From Silanimonas sp. (GTDB lineage Bacteria; Pseudomonadota; Gammaproteobacteria; Xanthomonadales; Xanthomonadaceae): a DNA stretch of 64,000 nt. This document shows, piece after piece, positions 34,249 through 47,939 of this stretch (positions are counted from its first letter, which is position 1; each line of letters opens with the position of its first letter). The notes under the pieces are model-generated. The model was not told the DNA's origin. It did no database searches and worked only from the letters and a program-made list of their open reading frames with translations. The stretch covers positions 248,001 to 312,000 of the forward strand of contig NZ_JAPZSC010000016.1 in NCBI RefSeq assembly GCF_027531545.1, in the 5' to 3' direction. The translations under genes were made by a program, and so were the position numbers.

Positions 34249-34872
34249 ATGGAACCGACCAAGAGCCTCAACCTCGTCCCGATGGTGGTCGAACAGACCG
34301 CCCGCGGCGAGCGCGCGTACGACATCTACTCGCGCCTCCTGAAGGAGCGGGTGATCTTCCTGGTGGGTCCCATCGACGACTACATGGCGAACGTCGTGGT
34401 CGCCCAGCTGCTGTTCCTCGAGGCGGAGAACCCCGAGAAGGACATCAGCCTGTACATCAACTCGCCGGGTGGCGTCGTCACCGCCGGCCTGGCGATCTAC
34501 GACACGATGCGCTTCATCAAGCCGGACGTGAGCACCATTTGCGTCGGCCAGGCCTGCTCCATGGGCTCGTTCCTGCTGGCCGCCGGTGCCAAGGGCAAGC
34601 GCTACGCCCTGCCGAACTCCCGCGTGATGATCCACCAGCCCTCGGGCGGTGCGCAGGGCCAGGCGACCGATATCGCCATCCAGGCCAAGGAGATCCTGTA
34701 TCTCCGCGAGAAGCTGGCCCGCGAGTACGCCGCCAACACCGGCAAGTCGGTCGAACAGATCGAGAAGGACCTCGAGCGCGATCTCTTCATGAACGCGGAA
34801 GAATCGAAGACCTACGGCCTCATCGATGCCGTGCTCGAGCGCCGTCCGGACGACACGGTGCAGGCCGGCTGA
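34249..34872 (+). CDS. clpP: ATP-dependent Clp protease proteolytic subunit
   Basis: 207 residues. The catalytic Ser lies in [14 protein letters not shown] (about residue 103) and His in MIHQPSGG (about 128); [20 protein letters not shown] is the oxyanion strand region. It forms the barrel protease used by ClpX and ClpA. It starts 18 bases after tig, probably cotranscribed, and is followed by an intergenic hairpin before clpX. Confidence 0.98.
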   Translation: MEPTKSLNLVPMVVEQTARGERAYDIYSRLLKERVIFLVGPIDDYMANVVVAQLLFLEAENPEKDISLYINSPGGVVTAGLAIYDTMRFIKPDVSTICVGQACSMGSFLLAAGAKGKRYALPNSRVMIHQPSGGAQGQATDIAIQAKEILYLREKLAREYAANTGKSVEQIEKDLERDLFMNAEESKTYGLIDAVLERRPDDTVQAG

Positions 34873-34903
34873 ACGCCGCCGTTTTCCCCTTCACGCCGTG
34901 CCA

Positions 34904-34943
34904 GCACCCCGGGGCTTCCGCTCCGGGGTGCCGGTGCTATTCT
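34904..34943 (+). promoter_or_regulatory. Hairpin and -10 element between clpP and clpX
   Basis: GCACCCCGG (34904-34912) and CCGGGGTGC (34923-34931) form a perfect 9-bp stem with a 10-base loop and no T-run. TATTCT (34938-34943) follows, 35 bases before the clpX ATG. It could be a processing or attenuation structure plus an internal clpX promoter. Confidence 0.45.
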
Positions 34944-34978
34944 CGGGCCGAGACCGCTGCCCCCGGGTTTCCCAAGAA

Positions 34979-36268
<1,290 letters not shown>

Positions 36269-36291
36269 GTTCGGGCGCCAACATGAATACC

Positions 36292-36331
36292 AACAAGCCC
36301 CGCCCGGTTTCCGAGGCGGGGCTTGTTGTTT
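36292..36331 (+). terminator. Terminator after clpX
   Basis: A 13-bp stem (36292-36304 with 36315-36327), 10-base loop, then GTTT. It separates clpX from lon. Confidence 0.88.
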
Positions 36332-36391
36332 CCGGGGCAGGGCGTCCCCATCCTGCGTCCATCGGCCGACACCGGCCGCAAGGAGCCTGAC

Positions 36392-38857
<2,466 letters not shown>

Positions 38858-38916
38858 CCGCGAAAACGCGCGCGACTGGAACCGCTGCAAGCCGCGCCGT
38901 TGCTGCGTTTCGCTTG

Positions 38917-38945
38917 TTGCGACGCTGAAATGCCGCTGGTATAAC
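38917..38945 (+). promoter_or_regulatory. hupB promoter
   Basis: -35 TTGCGA (38917-38922), a 17-base spacer and extended -10 TGG-TATAAC (38937-38945). The predicted leader is about 100 bases. Confidence 0.7.
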
Positions 38946-39052
38946 GGCACGCAGCCCCGGTCCTCGCACCGGCGGGCTGAATGCCGCTGGCGCCCGCAGG
39001 ACGGTGCGCCGGCAGAACACATCCGCGGGGAAGCCCGCCCAGGGAGTCAAGA

Positions 39053-39325
39053 ATGAACAAGTCTGATTTTGTCAACGCTGTCGCTGATGCCGCCGAGCTG
39101 TCGAAGGCCGATGCCGGTCGCGCCGTCGACGCCGTGGTCGAGACCATCAAGAAGGCGCTGAAGAAGGGCGACACCGTGACGCTAGTCGGCTTCGGCACCT
39201 TCGCCGTCCGCAAGCGCGCCGCCCGCCAGGGCCGCAATCCGCAGACCGGCGCGACCATCAAGATCAAGGCCTCGAAGTCGCCTGCATTCAAGGCTGGCAA
39301 AGCGCTGAAGGATGCAGTAAACTAA
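39053..39325 (+). CDS. hupB: DNA-binding protein HU-beta
   Basis: 90 residues. [50 protein letters not shown] (the DNA-binding arm with Pro) and [14 protein letters not shown] identify HU. It is a nucleoid protein that bends DNA. The ATG has AGGGAG 7 bases upstream. It follows lon, as in many gammaproteobacteria. tRNA-Val begins 16 bases after its stop and may share its transcript. Confidence 0.98.
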   Translation: MNKSDFVNAVADAAELSKADAGRAVDAVVETIKKALKKGDTVTLVGFGTFAVRKRAARQGRNPQTGATIKIKASKSPAFKAGKALKDAVN

Positions 39326-39341
39326 CGTTCTCGCTCGCCTA

Positions 39342-39416
39342 GGGTGCTTAGCTCAGCGGTAGAGCGTCGCCCTTACAAGGCGAGGGTCGGGGGTTCGAAA
39401 CCCTCAGCACCCACCA
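39342..39416 (+). tRNA. tRNA-Val(TAC)
   Basis: 75 bases with CCA. Anticodon loop CTTACAA gives TAC. Acceptor GGGTGCT/AGCACCC is fully paired. Confidence 0.97.
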
Positions 39417-39426
39417 AGTTTTCGGC

Positions 39427-39503
39427 GGAGTGGTAGTTCAGTCGGTTAGAATACCGGCCTGTCACGCCGGGGGTCGCGGGTTCGAGTCCCGTCCACTCCG
39501 CCA
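39427..39503 (+). tRNA. tRNA-Asp(GTC)
   Basis: 77 bases with CCA. Anticodon loop CTGTCAC gives GTC. Acceptor GGAGTGG/CCACTCC is fully paired. It lies 10 bases after tRNA-Val, so the two are one transcript, followed by a terminator. Confidence 0.97.
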
Positions 39504-39513
39504 CTTTCTACTC

Positions 39514-39542
39514 AAAGGCGCCGCAAGGCGCCTTTGTTTTTT
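39514..39542 (+). terminator. Terminator after tRNA-Asp
   Basis: AAAGGCGCC, loop GCAA, GGCGCCTTT, then G and six T. A strong Rho-independent terminator. Confidence 0.92.
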
Positions 39543-39572
39543 CCAGATCTCGCGTTGGAGCCTGCGCTCACC

Positions 39573-41582
39573 ATGTTGGAAAGAATCCGTGAACACACGT
39601 CGGGTTGGTTCGCTTGGGTCGTCATCGGCCTGATCATCTTCGCCATGGCGTTCTTCGGCATCGAGCAGTATTTCCAGACCCGCATCGATACCTATTCCGC
39701 GAAGATCGAATCGCCGCCGACCTGGTGGCGCGATGCCCCTTCGGATGGCGCGACGGGCCGTCTCGCCCGTGCCTTCGTCTGGGACAGCGTCGAGATCTCG
39801 CAGGCGGAATTCCGCGAACGCTTCGATCGCTATCGCGAGCAAGTGCGCGCGCGTGCCGGCGACGCCTATGACGCCGAACAGGTGGAAAGCATCGAGACCA
39901 AGCGTCTCGTTCTGGACGGCCTCGTCGACGAGAAGATCCTCGAGATCGCGGCACAGCGCGACGGCGTGGCGGTGGATGCCTCGCAGATCCGCAAGGCCAT
40001 CCTCGAGATCGACGGCATCACGCAGGACGGCGAGTTCATCGGCGAGGACGCCTACAAGATCTGGCTGCAGTCGCGCGGCCTGACCGCGGCGGGTTTCGAA
40101 ACGCTGATCGCCCGCCAGCTGACGACGTCCACCCTGCCGAGCGCCGTCGCCGAAAGCGGCCTCGTGGGTGATGCCGAACTGGAGAATCTGCTGAAGCTTC
40201 AGCAGGAAACCCGCGATCTGCGTTTCGTCGAGATCCCGCCGCCGGCGCTGCCAGCGGACGCCACCAATGATGCCGCCCTCGCGGAATGGCATTCGGCCAA
40301 TGCGGAGCGCTACAGCACCGAGGAGACCGTCACGATCTCCTATCTCGAGCTGGACGCCGCGAGCATCGCCGTGGCTTCCGAACCGACGGAACAGGACCTC
40401 CGCGATCGCTACGAGAGCGAGAAGGGCCGTTTCGGCACTGAGGAAGAGCGCGTCGCTGCGCACATCCTCGTCGCCCTCCCGGCGGATGCGGACGACGCGG
40501 CCATCGAGGCCGCGCGTGCGAAGGCCGCAGGTATCGCTGAACAGGCGCGTGCGGATGGCGCCGATTTCGCGGCCCTGGCCGCGGCGAACAGCGAGGACCT
40601 CGGCTCGAAGGACCTCGGTGGCGATTTGGGCACGATCGCCCGTTCGACCGAGGATGCGCCGGGCCTCTATCCGAAGCCCCTTGAGGATGCGGTGTATGCC
40701 TTGGCTGAGGGCGGCGTGAGCGATCCGGTTCGCACCGACGCGGGCTGGCACGTGATCAAGCTGACGCAGCTGGTGGCGGGTTCGCAGCAGCCGTTCGAGG
40801 CCGTGCGCGACCAGCTCGCCGCGGAGTTCGGCGAATCGGAGCGCGAGCGCCTGTTCAACGAGAAGAGCGGCACGCTGATCGACGCGATCCTGCGCGAGCC
40901 GAACTCGCTGCCGGCCGTCGCGCGCGCGATGGAAATCGACGTCCAGTCGACCGCGGCATTCACGCGTGCGACGGGGGAGGGCGTCGCGGCGATCGAGGCG
41001 GTGCGCGCGGCCGCGTTCTCGCGCTCGCAGAAGGACGACCGCCTCGTCAGTGATCCGATCGAGATCGGCCCCAACCAGGTGCTGGTCCTGCAGGTGACCG
41101 AGCATGCGCCGTCGGCGCTGCGCCCGCTCGCTGAGGTCCGTGACCAGGTCCAGGCCGATCTGCAGGCCGACCGCTTGGCCACCGCGGCCCGCGAGCGCGC
41201 GGATGCCCTGCTGGAGCGTGCGCGCAAGGGCGAGACGCTTGAGGCGCTGGCTACGGAACTCGGCATCGTGCCGCAGGACAGCAATGGTGTTGCGCGCCAG
41301 GCCGGCTTCCCTGACCCGGCGATCGCGACCGAAGCGTTCCGCCTGCTCCCGATCGAAGCGGGCAAGCCTGCGGATGTCGGGTTGGCTGAACTCAGCGGCG
41401 GCCGTTTCGCCCTCGTCGTGGCGACGAAGGTGACGCCGGGTGACACCAGCACGCTGACGCCGGATGTGCGCTCGCAGATCCGCGCGCAGCTCGCGCAGAT
41501 GCGCGGCGACATGGAACGCCAGGCCTTCGTGAAGGCCTTGCGCGGCCAGTTCGAGGTCACGGTCGCCGAAGAGCGCCTCTGA
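39573..41582 (+). CDS. ppiD: Periplasmic folding chaperone PpiD
   Basis: 669 residues. A single N-terminal membrane anchor (GWFAWVVIGLIIFAMAFFGI, about residues 11-30) is followed by a SurA-like N domain (VEISQAEFRERFDRYREQV) and a parvulin PPIase domain with EERVAAHILVAL near 300 and DPVRTDAGWHVIKL. It assists folding of exported proteins at the SecYEG exit. The start is the ATG of MLERIREHTSG. It shares a terminator with the converging fabI. Confidence 0.94.
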   Translation: MLERIREHTSGWFAWVVIGLIIFAMAFFGIEQYFQTRIDTYSAKIESPPTWWRDAPSDGATGRLARAFVWDSVEISQAEFRERFDRYREQVRARAGDAYDAEQVESIETKRLVLDGLVDEKILEIAAQRDGVAVDASQIRKAILEIDGITQDGEFIGEDAYKIWLQSRGLTAAGFETLIARQLTTSTLPSAVAESGLVGDAELENLLKLQQETRDLRFVEIPPPALPADATNDAALAEWHSANAERYSTEETVTISYLELDAASIAVASEPTEQDLRDRYESEKGRFGTEEERVAAHILVALPADADDAAIEAARAKAAGIAEQARADGADFAALAAANSEDLGSKDLGGDLGTIARSTEDAPGLYPKPLEDAVYALAEGGVSDPVRTDAGWHVIKLTQLVAGSQQPFEAVRDQLAAEFGESERERLFNEKSGTLIDAILREPNSLPAVARAMEIDVQSTAAFTRATGEGVAAIEAVRAAAFSRSQKDDRLVSDPIEIGPNQVLVLQVTEHAPSALRPLAEVRDQVQADLQADRLATAARERADALLERARKGETLEALATELGIVPQDSNGVARQAGFPDPAIATEAFRLLPIEAGKPADVGLAELSGGRFALVVATKVTPGDTSTLTPDVRSQIRAQLAQMRGDMERQAFVKALRGQFEVTVAEERL

Positions 41583-41636
41583 TCCGGGGCGGCCTCGGCC
41601 CCCCGCGAAGCGATTCCCGGCGTTCCCGCCAGGAAA

Positions 41637-41668
41637 CGAAAAAGCCCGGCGAGAGCCGGGCTTTTTCG
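41637..41668. terminator. Bidirectional terminator between ppiD and fabI
   Basis: A 14-base inverted repeat with GAGA loop (stem CGAAAAAGCCCGGC / GCCGGGCTTTTTCG). The A- and T-rich flanks serve both strands. Confidence 0.92.
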
Positions 41669-41717
41669 TTGCTGCGCTGGGGAGGCGTGCCGCCTGCGCC
41701 CGCCATGCCGACGGGAC

Positions 41718-42515
41718 TCAGTGGCTGTCGCTGTCCAGGCCGGCCATGCCGAGGGTGCTGTAGCCGCCGTCCACGTAGGTGACTTCGCCGGTGATGCCGG
41801 CCGCTAGGTCGGAGCACAGGAAGGCGGCGGCGTTGCCGACGTCCTCGATGGTGACGTTGCGACGGATCGGCGCGACCTCTTCGACATGCTTGAGCATCTT
41901 GCGCAGGTTGCCCACGCCCGACGCGGCCAGCGTCTTGATCGGGCCAGCCGAGATGCAGTTGACGCGGATGCCTTCCGGGCCGAGGTTGAGCGCGAGGTAG
42001 CGCACGCTCGCCTCGAGGGCTGCCTTCGCCACGCCCATGACGTTGTAGCTGGCCAGCGCGCGTTCGGCGCCGAGGTAGCTCAACGTCAGGATCGCCGACT
42101 GCCGACCCTTCATCATCGGGCGCGCGGCCTGCGCGAGTGCCGACAGCGAGTACGCCGAGATGTCGTGCGCGATGCGGAAGTTCTCGCGCGTGAGGTGGTC
42201 GAGGTAGCCACCGTCCAGCGCTTCGCGCGGGGCGAAACCGATCGAATGGACGAGGATGTCGAAGCCGTCCCAGTGCTTGCCGAGCTCGGCCATGCAGGCG
42301 GCGATCTGCGCGTCGTCGGCGACGTCGAGTGGGATGACGATGTTCGAGCCGTATTCGGCGGCGGCGTCTTCGACGCGCGACTTCAGCTTCTCGTTCTGGT
42401 AGGTGAACGCCAGCTCGGCGCCTTCGCGACGCATGGCCTCGGCGATGCCGTTCGCGATCGATCGCTGGCTGGCGATGCCGGTGATGAGGGCGCGCTTGCC
42501 CGCAAGGAAACCCAT
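41718..42515 (-). CDS. fabI: Enoyl-[acyl-carrier-protein] reductase (NADH) FabI
   Basis: 265 residues, short-chain dehydrogenase fold. [16 protein letters not shown] is the FabI cofactor-binding variant, and YNVMGVAKA gives the catalytic Tyr and Lys (Tyr-x6-Lys), followed by [13 protein letters not shown]. It performs the last reduction of fatty-acid elongation and is the target of triclosan-type inhibitors. GGGAGG just upstream of the ATG is a strong ribosome binding site. It lies downstream of the MltD-like gene on the same strand. Confidence 0.98.
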   Translation of the reverse strand: MGFLAGKRALITGIASQRSIANGIAEAMRREGAELAFTYQNEKLKSRVEDAAAEYGSNIVIPLDVADDAQIAACMAELGKHWDGFDILVHSIGFAPREALDGGYLDHLTRENFRIAHDISAYSLSALAQAARPMMKGRQSAILTLSYLGAERALASYNVMGVAKAALEASVRYLALNLGPEGIRVNCISAGPIKTLAASGVGNLRKMLKHVEEVAPIRRNVTIEDVGNAAAFLCSDLAAGITGEVTYVDGGYSTLGMAGLDSDSH

Positions 42516-42596
42516 GGAACCTCCCGATGATCAGGCGTCGACGACGCCGCAGCGCGACAGTGTGACGACGCCCGCGGGCGGCGCCAACTGTACGCC

Positions 42597-43838
42597 TCAG
42601 TCTGGAATGCGCAGGGTTCGCCCGATGCGCAGCGGGCGCGCCGCGTCGATGCCGTTGAATGCGGCGAGGGCGCGCACCGTGGTGCCGTAGCTGCGGGCGA
42701 TGCGCCACAGCGTTTCACCGGAACGGACGGTGTGCTCGCGCGGCGCCTCGGCCGGAGCTCCCGCGTTCGCGGCCACCGGCGCGGATGACGCGGCGATCGG
42801 TGCCATCGCGACGGCGGAGCCCATCGGGACGAGCAGGCGGCGCGGGGCGCCCGATCGGGCGATGCCCGAGCGGTAGGCCGGATTCCAGCGGGCGAGCGTT
42901 TCGGGCGCGGTGCCCCAAGCGCGGGCCACGGCATCCAGGCGGGTTGCCCCGTCCGGTGCGCGGCGCACTTCGAGCGGGGTGAAGGCGTCGACGGGCAGGG
43001 TCAGGCCGTGGCGTGTGGGTTCGGCGATGAGGCACGCCAGGGCATGCAGCTTCGCCACGTAGGCATAGGTGACGCTCGACAGGCCGGCGGGGAGACGACG
43101 CTCGCCCGAAATCCGCGATGCGCCGTCGCGGGCGAACGCGCGGCGGAGCCGTCCCTCTCCAGCGTTGTAGGCCATGGCGGTCGCTCGCCAATCGCCGAAC
43201 TCGGTGTGGAGGACGGCGAGGTAATCGAGCGCGGCGTCGGTAGCGTCGACCGGCGAAAGGCGGCCGTCGTAGCCGCGCCCTACCTGCACGCCGTGGTTCC
43301 GCGCCGTGCTGCCGATCATCTGCCACAGCCCGGTCGGGCCCCCCGGGCCGCGGGCTTCCGGGCGATAGCCGCTCTCCACGATCGGAATCAGCGCGAACTC
43401 CCCGGGGAGCTTGCGGGCTTCGACGGCTTCGACGACGTAGGCCATCAGCGGCAGCGCTTCGCGCAACTGGCGCTCGAAGCTGGCGGGATGCCCTGCGTAG
43501 CGGCGGCGCCACTGGCGGTTGTGGTCGCCGCGGACGCAGACCGGCGGGGCGAAGGACTCCGCCAAGCGCTCGAACAGAACGCGGCCATCGGCGATCCGGG
43601 CGGGCGGGGTGGGTTCGGCCTCGGGCTGCGGGTCAGCGGCCCGGCGCGGCGGGGTCGGAGCGAGCTGCAGCGGCTCGCTTGGCTCCTCGATGGCGACGGG
43701 GTCGGGCGGCCCGGGAGGCGCCGGGGCCGGCAGTGTCGTACAGCCGGCAGCGAGCCCGCACAGGACCAAGGCGGCCAAGGCGTGACGGATCAGGCGGGCA
43801 GGGCGGGAGGGCAGGGGCACGGGCTCAACATCGGGCAC
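42597..43838 (-). CDS. mltD: Lytic murein transglycosylase lipoprotein, MltD-like (SLT + LysM)
   Basis: 413 residues from the chosen GTG. A lipoprotein signal ends in LCGLAAGC (lipobox LAAGC). A Pro-rich linker leads to the SLT lysozyme domain with catalytic Glu in IPIVESGYRPEARGPGGPTGLWQMI, then ATAMAYNAGEGRLRRAF, and a C-terminal LysM (HTVRSGETLWRIARSYGTTVRAL). It would cleave peptidoglycan from the outer membrane. The start is the GTG at 43838 (AAAGGG upstream) or the GTG at 43820, which gives a more typical signal peptide. The divergent neighbours yafS-rnhA-dnaQ match E. coli order. Confidence 0.88.
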   Translation of the reverse strand: MPDVEPVPLPSRPARLIRHALAALVLCGLAAGCTTLPAPAPPGPPDPVAIEEPSEPLQLAPTPPRRAADPQPEAEPTPPARIADGRVLFERLAESFAPPVCVRGDHNRQWRRRYAGHPASFERQLREALPLMAYVVEAVEARKLPGEFALIPIVESGYRPEARGPGGPTGLWQMIGSTARNHGVQVGRGYDGRLSPVDATDAALDYLAVLHTEFGDWRATAMAYNAGEGRLRRAFARDGASRISGERRLPAGLSSVTYAYVAKLHALACLIAEPTRHGLTLPVDAFTPLEVRRAPDGATRLDAVARAWGTAPETLARWNPAYRSGIARSGAPRRLLVPMGSAVAMAPIAASSAPVAANAGAPAEAPREHTVRSGETLWRIARSYGTTVRALAAFNGIDAARPLRIGRTLRIPD

Positions 43839-43865
43839 GCGGCCCTTTGCCGCACAATCGCGACC

Positions 43866-44546
43866 ATGCCGGCCCTCCAACTCCCCCGTCAAGCCGAAGC
43901 CCTGAACCGCTGGCTGGCCGATCCCCCCGCCCGGGGCCTGCTGCTCGGCGCGCAATCGGCTTGGACCGAGCACGGCGCCGATGGCGGTGGGCAGGTGTGG
44001 CTTCGGATGCTTCCTGAACTGGACTGGCCGGTCCCGCAGCCCGCGGCTTGCTTCGCGGAGACGTGGACGCTGGCCCCCGACGCGGGCCGCTGGCAAGGCG
44101 CCTGGCGCTCGGACCTGCACACGCTGCCGATGGCCAGCGCCGCCGTGAGCCGGATCGATCTGCGCTTCGTCCTCGAGTCGGTACCCTCGCCCGAACGCCT
44201 TGTCTCGCAGTGCGCTCGGGTCCTGCGCCCGGACGGGCGCCTGTTGGTGTTCGGTCTGAATCCGTGGGGCGTGGCCCGGCTGCGCTGGGCGCGGCATGTC
44301 GTGCGGGCCTTGCCGTGCTCGCGTGTCGTCGACCTGTTGCGCGGCGAGGGGCTGGACGTCGTGGCCCGGCGCACGCTCGGTCCGCGCTGGCGGCCGGCGG
44401 CCGTCGACGTGGGCCACGGGACGGCGCGAACGGAGTGGGGGCGAGTGGCTTGGGCCCTGCTGGCGGTGCGCCGCGATATCGGCCTGACGCCGCTGCGTCG
44501 CCCCGCCGCGGCCTGGCGTGCCTCGCCCGGGGTACCGGCCGCCTGA
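43866..44546 (+). CDS. YafS-like SAM-dependent methyltransferase-fold protein
   Basis: 226 residues. The second half fits a class I methyltransferase of the YafS type: [39 protein letters not shown] at about residues 97-135. The first half lacks a clear glycine-rich SAM-binding motif (it reads [10 protein letters not shown] where one would expect it), so catalytic activity is doubtful. It is placed between the MltD-like gene and rnhA, as yafS is in E. coli. The start is the ATG at 43866; an upstream extension would run antisense through the MltD-like gene. Confidence 0.75.
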   Translation: MPALQLPRQAEALNRWLADPPARGLLLGAQSAWTEHGADGGGQVWLRMLPELDWPVPQPAACFAETWTLAPDAGRWQGAWRSDLHTLPMASAAVSRIDLRFVLESVPSPERLVSQCARVLRPDGRLLVFGLNPWGVARLRWARHVVRALPCSRVVDLLRGEGLDVVARRTLGPRWRPAAVDVGHGTARTEWGRVAWALLAVRRDIGLTPLRRPAAAWRASPGVPAA

Positions 44547-44556
44547 GCCGGGCCCG

Positions 44557-44562
44557 TATCAT
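44557..44562 (+). promoter_or_regulatory. TATCAT -10 element close to the rnhA start
   Basis: The hexamer ends 6 bases before the rnhA ATG, and no Shine-Dalgarno is present. A candidate leaderless promoter; no -35 recognised. Confidence 0.3.
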
Positions 44563-44568
44563 CGGGCC

Positions 44569-45018
44569 ATGAAGTCGATCGAAATCCACACTGACGGTGC
44601 CTGCCTCGGCAACCCGGGGCCGGGCGGTTGGGCCGCACTGTTGCGCTTCAACGGCACCGAGCGCGAGCTCGCCGGCGGCGAGGCGCAGACCACCAACAAC
44701 CGGATGGAGCTGATGGGCGCGATCGCCGCGCTCGAGGCGCTGAAGGAGCCTTGCGCGGTCGTGCTGCACAGCGATTCCAAATACGTGCTGCAGGGCATCA
44801 GCGAGTGGATGCCGGGCTGGAAGCGCAAGGGCTGGAAGACGGCCGGCGGCGGCGCGGTGAAGAACCAGGACCTCTGGCAGCGCCTGGATGCCGCGGCGGC
44901 GCAGCACCGCATGACCTGGACGTGGGTGAAGGGCCATGCCGGCCACGTCGACAACGAGCGCGTGGACGTGTTGGCTCGCACGCAGGCCGAGCGCTATCGC
45001 AGCGGGGCCACGGCGTGA
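44569..45018 (+). CDS. rnhA: Ribonuclease HI
   Basis: 149 residues. The metal-binding acidic residues lie in [37 protein letters not shown] and the loop [14 protein letters not shown]. It degrades the RNA of RNA-DNA hybrids. The start is the ATG of [10 protein letters not shown]. dnaQ starts with GTG inside its stop codon (GTGA), so the two are translationally coupled. Confidence 0.98.
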   Translation: MKSIEIHTDGACLGNPGPGGWAALLRFNGTERELAGGEAQTTNNRMELMGAIAALEALKEPCAVVLHSDSKYVLQGISEWMPGWKRKGWKTAGGGAVKNQDLWQRLDAAAAQHRMTWTWVKGHAGHVDNERVDVLARTQAERYRSGATA

Positions 45019-45725
45019 GGCAGGTCATCCTCGACACCGAGACGACCGGCCTCTCCTGGGAAAAGGGCAACCGCATCGTCGAAATCGGTTGCGTCGAGCT
45101 GCTGGAACGCCGCCCCACGCGGCGCCATTTCCAGCGCTACCTCAATCCCGAGCGCGAGATGGAGCCGGGGGCCGCGGAAGTCACCGGACTCACCTGGGAT
45201 TTCCTGCGCGACAAGCCGCTGTTCCACGAGGTGGCGCAGGAGTTCCTCGACTTCATCCGCGGTTCGGAACTGGTGATCCACAACGCGGCCTTCGACGTCG
45301 GCTTCCTGAACGCCGAACTGGCGCGGCTGGGCCCGGAGTACGGCCGCATCGACGACCACGTCAGCGGCGTGCTCGACACGCTGGCGCTGTCGAAGCAGCG
45401 TTTCCCCGGCCAGCGCCATTCGCTCGATGCGCTGTGCAAGCGCCTCGGCGTCGACAACGGGCATCGCACGCTCCACGGCGCGCTGCTCGATGCCGAGCTG
45501 CTGGCCGATGTGTACCTCACGATGACCTCCGGGCAGGGCGAGTTCTCGCTCGGTGCGGAAGCCGGTGAAAACGGGACGTCCCGCGCTGCGGAAACCGCGC
45601 TTCGCCCCTTGGCGGCCGTGGTGCGCCGGGGCATCCTCCCCGAGGAAGCCGTGGCGCATGCGGCCCGCATGGCGGGTATCGCGAAGAAGGCCGGCGGCAC
45701 GGTGCTCTGGGGGAGCGAGGCATGA
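45015..45725 (+). CDS. dnaQ: DNA polymerase III epsilon subunit (3'-5' exonuclease)
   Basis: 236 residues. The DEDDh exonuclease motifs are visible: [22 protein letters not shown] and [14 protein letters not shown] (HxxxxxD). The C-terminus is the short region that binds the alpha subunit. It proofreads chromosomal replication. It starts with GTG overlapping rnhA and ends overlapping the kinase ATG (ATGA), giving a three-gene coupled unit rnhA-dnaQ-kinase. Confidence 0.96.
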   Translation: MRQVILDTETTGLSWEKGNRIVEIGCVELLERRPTRRHFQRYLNPEREMEPGAAEVTGLTWDFLRDKPLFHEVAQEFLDFIRGSELVIHNAAFDVGFLNAELARLGPEYGRIDDHVSGVLDTLALSKQRFPGQRHSLDALCKRLGVDNGHRTLHGALLDAELLADVYLTMTSGQGEFSLGAEAGENGTSRAAETALRPLAAVVRRGILPEEAVAHAARMAGIAKKAGGTVLWGSEA

Positions 45726-47218
45726 ATTCGACGGTGCTGCTGCAGGCGGTGGACATCGCTATTCCCGGCTACCGCATCCTGCGCACGCTGGGGCAGGGCG
45801 GCATGGCCTCGGTGTTCCTCGCCGTGCAGGAGTCGCTGGATCGCGAAGTCGCACTGAAAGTGATGTCGCCAGCACTGGCCGCGAACCCCGAATTCGCCGA
45901 GCGCTTCCTGAAGGAAGGCAAGCTCACCGCCAAGCTGCAGCACCCGAACGTCGTGACCATCCACGACATCGGCATGCACAACGGCATCTACTACCTGTCG
46001 GCGGAGTTCATCCCGCGCGGCACGCTGAAGGAACGGATCACCGAGACGGGACTGTCGGTCGGCGAGGCGCTCAACGTGCTCTCGGACATCGCGCACGGCC
46101 TCGACTACGCGCACGAGAAGGGCGTGGTGCACCGCGACGTCAAGCCGGGCAACGTTCTGTTCCGGAAGGACGGTCGCGCCGTGCTGGCCGATTTCGGCAT
46201 CGCCAAGGCGATGGATGGCGGCACCAGCTCGACGATGGCGGGCATGTCGGTCGGCACGCCGGACTACATGAGTCCCGAGCAGGCGCGCGGCGAGCCCGTG
46301 GACGGCCGCTCCGACCTCTACAGCCTCGGTGTGATGCTTTACGAGATGCTGACGGGCCGCCCGCCTTACGAGGCGCCCGACGCCTTCACCGTGGCGCTCT
46401 CGCACATCACCGAGCCGATCCCGACCCTGCCACCGCAGCACGCGTGGTTGCAGCCGCTGCTCAACGGGCTGATGTCGAAGATGGCCGGCGAGCGCTACAA
46501 CACCGGCGCCGCGGTGATTGCCGCGGTGCAGCGCATGCTGCCGACGGCTCCGCCCGGTGCCGTCGACGTGCAGGCGTTCGAAGCGCGCGAGGGTATGGCG
46601 CGTTCGGCGCCGGCGGCCACGCAGCAGCGCACGCGGGTCAGCGACAAGGCGGCGAAGCGAGCGGGCGCGGGGGACGACGACACGTCGAACCCCTGGCCGC
46701 TGCGCATCGGCTTGGGCGTCGCGGCCACCGCCGTGGTGGGCGTGCTGCTGTGGGCGCCGTGGCGCTCGGCCGAGCCCACCCTGGTACCGACGCTGGTCAC
46801 GGAGCAGCCGGTGGCGGGCCCGGGCGTGGCGACCTTCGAGACGCCGGGCGAGACAGGCGCGGCGACCGCGACGATGAGCGCGGACGAGATCGATCTGACG
46901 CTGCGGCAGGCGGAGGCGTACATCCTCGAAGGCACTGATCCCAACCATGCGATGGCGGGCCGGCGGCTTCGCGGCGACCCGGAATACGCGTCAGGCTTGA
47001 TGCAGCGCGTGCTTGCGGCGGACCCAAGCAACCAGCGCGCCCTCGCTGGGCTTGGTGCCATCGCCACGTACTTCCGCGATTCCGCTGCGAAGCTCTGCGC
47101 CCGCGAGCAATGGATCAACTGCGGCACCATCGCCGGCTTTGGCCTCGAAGCCCTCCCCGACGACCCCGAGCTGCTCAAGCTGAAGGAAACCGCCGCAGCC
47201 GCCCAGCGCGGCCTCTGA
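45722..47218 (+). CDS. Membrane-anchored Ser/Thr protein kinase (Hanks/PknB-like)
   Basis: 498 residues. The kinase domain covers about 17-275: Gly loop GQGGMAS, Lys46 in VALKV, HRD at 137-139 (VVHRDVKPGNVL), DFG at 157-159 and SVGTPDYMSPEQ. All catalytic residues are present. One membrane helix (about 336-357) separates it from a C-terminal, probably periplasmic part with a helical repeat-like segment (LAADPSNQRALAGLGAIATYF). It would phosphorylate cytoplasmic proteins in response to an envelope signal. It is coupled to dnaQ (ATGA) and converges on a PP2C phosphatase gene 3 bases away, a likely partner. The substrate is unknown. Confidence 0.92.
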   Translation: MNSTVLLQAVDIAIPGYRILRTLGQGGMASVFLAVQESLDREVALKVMSPALAANPEFAERFLKEGKLTAKLQHPNVVTIHDIGMHNGIYYLSAEFIPRGTLKERITETGLSVGEALNVLSDIAHGLDYAHEKGVVHRDVKPGNVLFRKDGRAVLADFGIAKAMDGGTSSTMAGMSVGTPDYMSPEQARGEPVDGRSDLYSLGVMLYEMLTGRPPYEAPDAFTVALSHITEPIPTLPPQHAWLQPLLNGLMSKMAGERYNTGAAVIAAVQRMLPTAPPGAVDVQAFEAREGMARSAPAATQQRTRVSDKAAKRAGAGDDDTSNPWPLRIGLGVAATAVVGVLLWAPWRSAEPTLVPTLVTEQPVAGPGVATFETPGETGAATATMSADEIDLTLRQAEAYILEGTDPNHAMAGRRLRGDPEYASGLMQRVLAADPSNQRALAGLGAIATYFRDSAAKLCAREQWINCGTIAGFGLEALPDDPELLKLKETAAAAQRGL

Positions 47219-47221
47219 GCC

Positions 47222-47926
<705 letters not shown>

Positions 47927-47939
47927 CGCCAGATCCTAC

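Noticed and set aside
36322-36354. Possible sigma-32 promoter for lon (CTTGTTG ... CCCCATCC)
   Set aside because: The -10-like part fits well, but the spacer is 17 bases instead of about 13-15, and the -35 part is inside the clpX terminator stem.
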